Source: Spirochaetia bacterium (lineage in GTDB: Bacteria; Spirochaetota; Spirochaetia; Sphaerochaetales; Sphaerochaetaceae). Taken from it: DNA of 6,686 nt. Where the stretch lies: the NCBI GenBank assembly GCA_009929055.1, contig SABI01000136.1, positions 1 to 6,686 on the forward strand. Reading direction: 5' to 3'. The notes beneath the pieces were generated by a model. That model saw only the letters and a program-made list of their open reading frames with translations, had not been told where the DNA came from and searched no databases. Below are positions 6,600-6,686 of this stretch, in pieces. The position numbers and the translations under genes were made by a program. Position 1 is the first letter of the stretch. Each line of letters starts with the position of its first letter.

Positions 6600-6629
6600 A
6601 TTCTACCCTAGATTGGATGAATTTATCAC
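6600..6629 (-). promoter_or_regulatory. Candidate sigma70-type promoter for the beta-hydroxyacid dehydrogenase gene
   Basis: On the minus strand TAGAAT (6605-6600, five of six matches to TATAAT) lies 18 bp from GTGATA (6629-6624, four of six matches to TTGACA). Transcription would begin near 6593, leaving a short leader that still contains the ribosome binding site at 6589-6584. The rest of the window to 6686 is AT-rich with no gene that I can recognise. Confidence 0.45.
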
Positions 6630-6686
6630 CCTCTCCTAATTTTTCTTATTTTTTAGACGTAATTTATGTATTTGATGAGAAATAAG

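Noticed and set aside
6405..6611. Plus-strand open frame across the start of the beta-hydroxyacid dehydrogenase gene
   Set aside because: It is antisense to the clear Rossmann motif region, lacks a ribosome binding site and its translation resembles no family.

Overview
The window looks like part of a chromosomal sugar-acid (hexuronate) uptake and catabolism locus from an AT-rich diderm bacterium. The periplasmic binding protein has a type I signal peptide ending VFA|QGQAE and no lipobox cysteine, which fits a diderm with a true periplasm. A GQAE-like mature N-terminus is reminiscent of substrate-binding proteins from Sphaerochaeta-type spirochaetes. That lineage is an inference from one motif and overall composition, not something the sequence proves.

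Layout: (1) 24-4431, plus strand, a likely operon with four genes: a TRAP substrate-binding protein (dctP), a tagaturonate reductase of the UxaB type, the small TRAP membrane subunit (dctQ, GTG start) and the large TRAP membrane subunit (dctM). dctQ and dctM overlap by ATGA. A strong hairpin without a T-tract lies between dctP and uxaB, and a textbook intrinsic terminator (GAAA loop, eight Ts) ends the unit at 4484. (2) 4580-5677, plus strand, a separately transcribed DUF362-family protein with a cysteine-rich C-terminus that may hold an iron-sulfur cluster. (3) 5688-6575, minus strand, a beta-hydroxyacid dehydrogenase (3-hydroxyisobutyrate dehydrogenase / tartronate-semialdehyde reductase superfamily), convergent with the DUF362 gene with only 10 bp between the stop codons. 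A plausible sigma70-type promoter for it lies at 6600-6629. No gap without a gene exceeds 150 bp, and I see no RNA genes, CRISPR arrays or mobile elements.

Working together: DctP would capture a sugar acid in the periplasm, DctQM would import it with a cation gradient, and the UxaB-like enzyme would reduce the keto-uronate (tagaturonate to altronate with NADH). The isomerase, dehydratase, kinase and aldolase steps of the classic pathway are not in the window. The roles of the DUF362 protein and the beta-hydroxyacid dehydrogenase are open. Points most worth a second look are an enzyme gene placed between dctP and dctQM, a His-to-Gln change at a normally conserved active-site position of UxaB, the intercistronic hairpin, and the DUF362 cysteine cluster. 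None of these amounts to a demonstrated new system.
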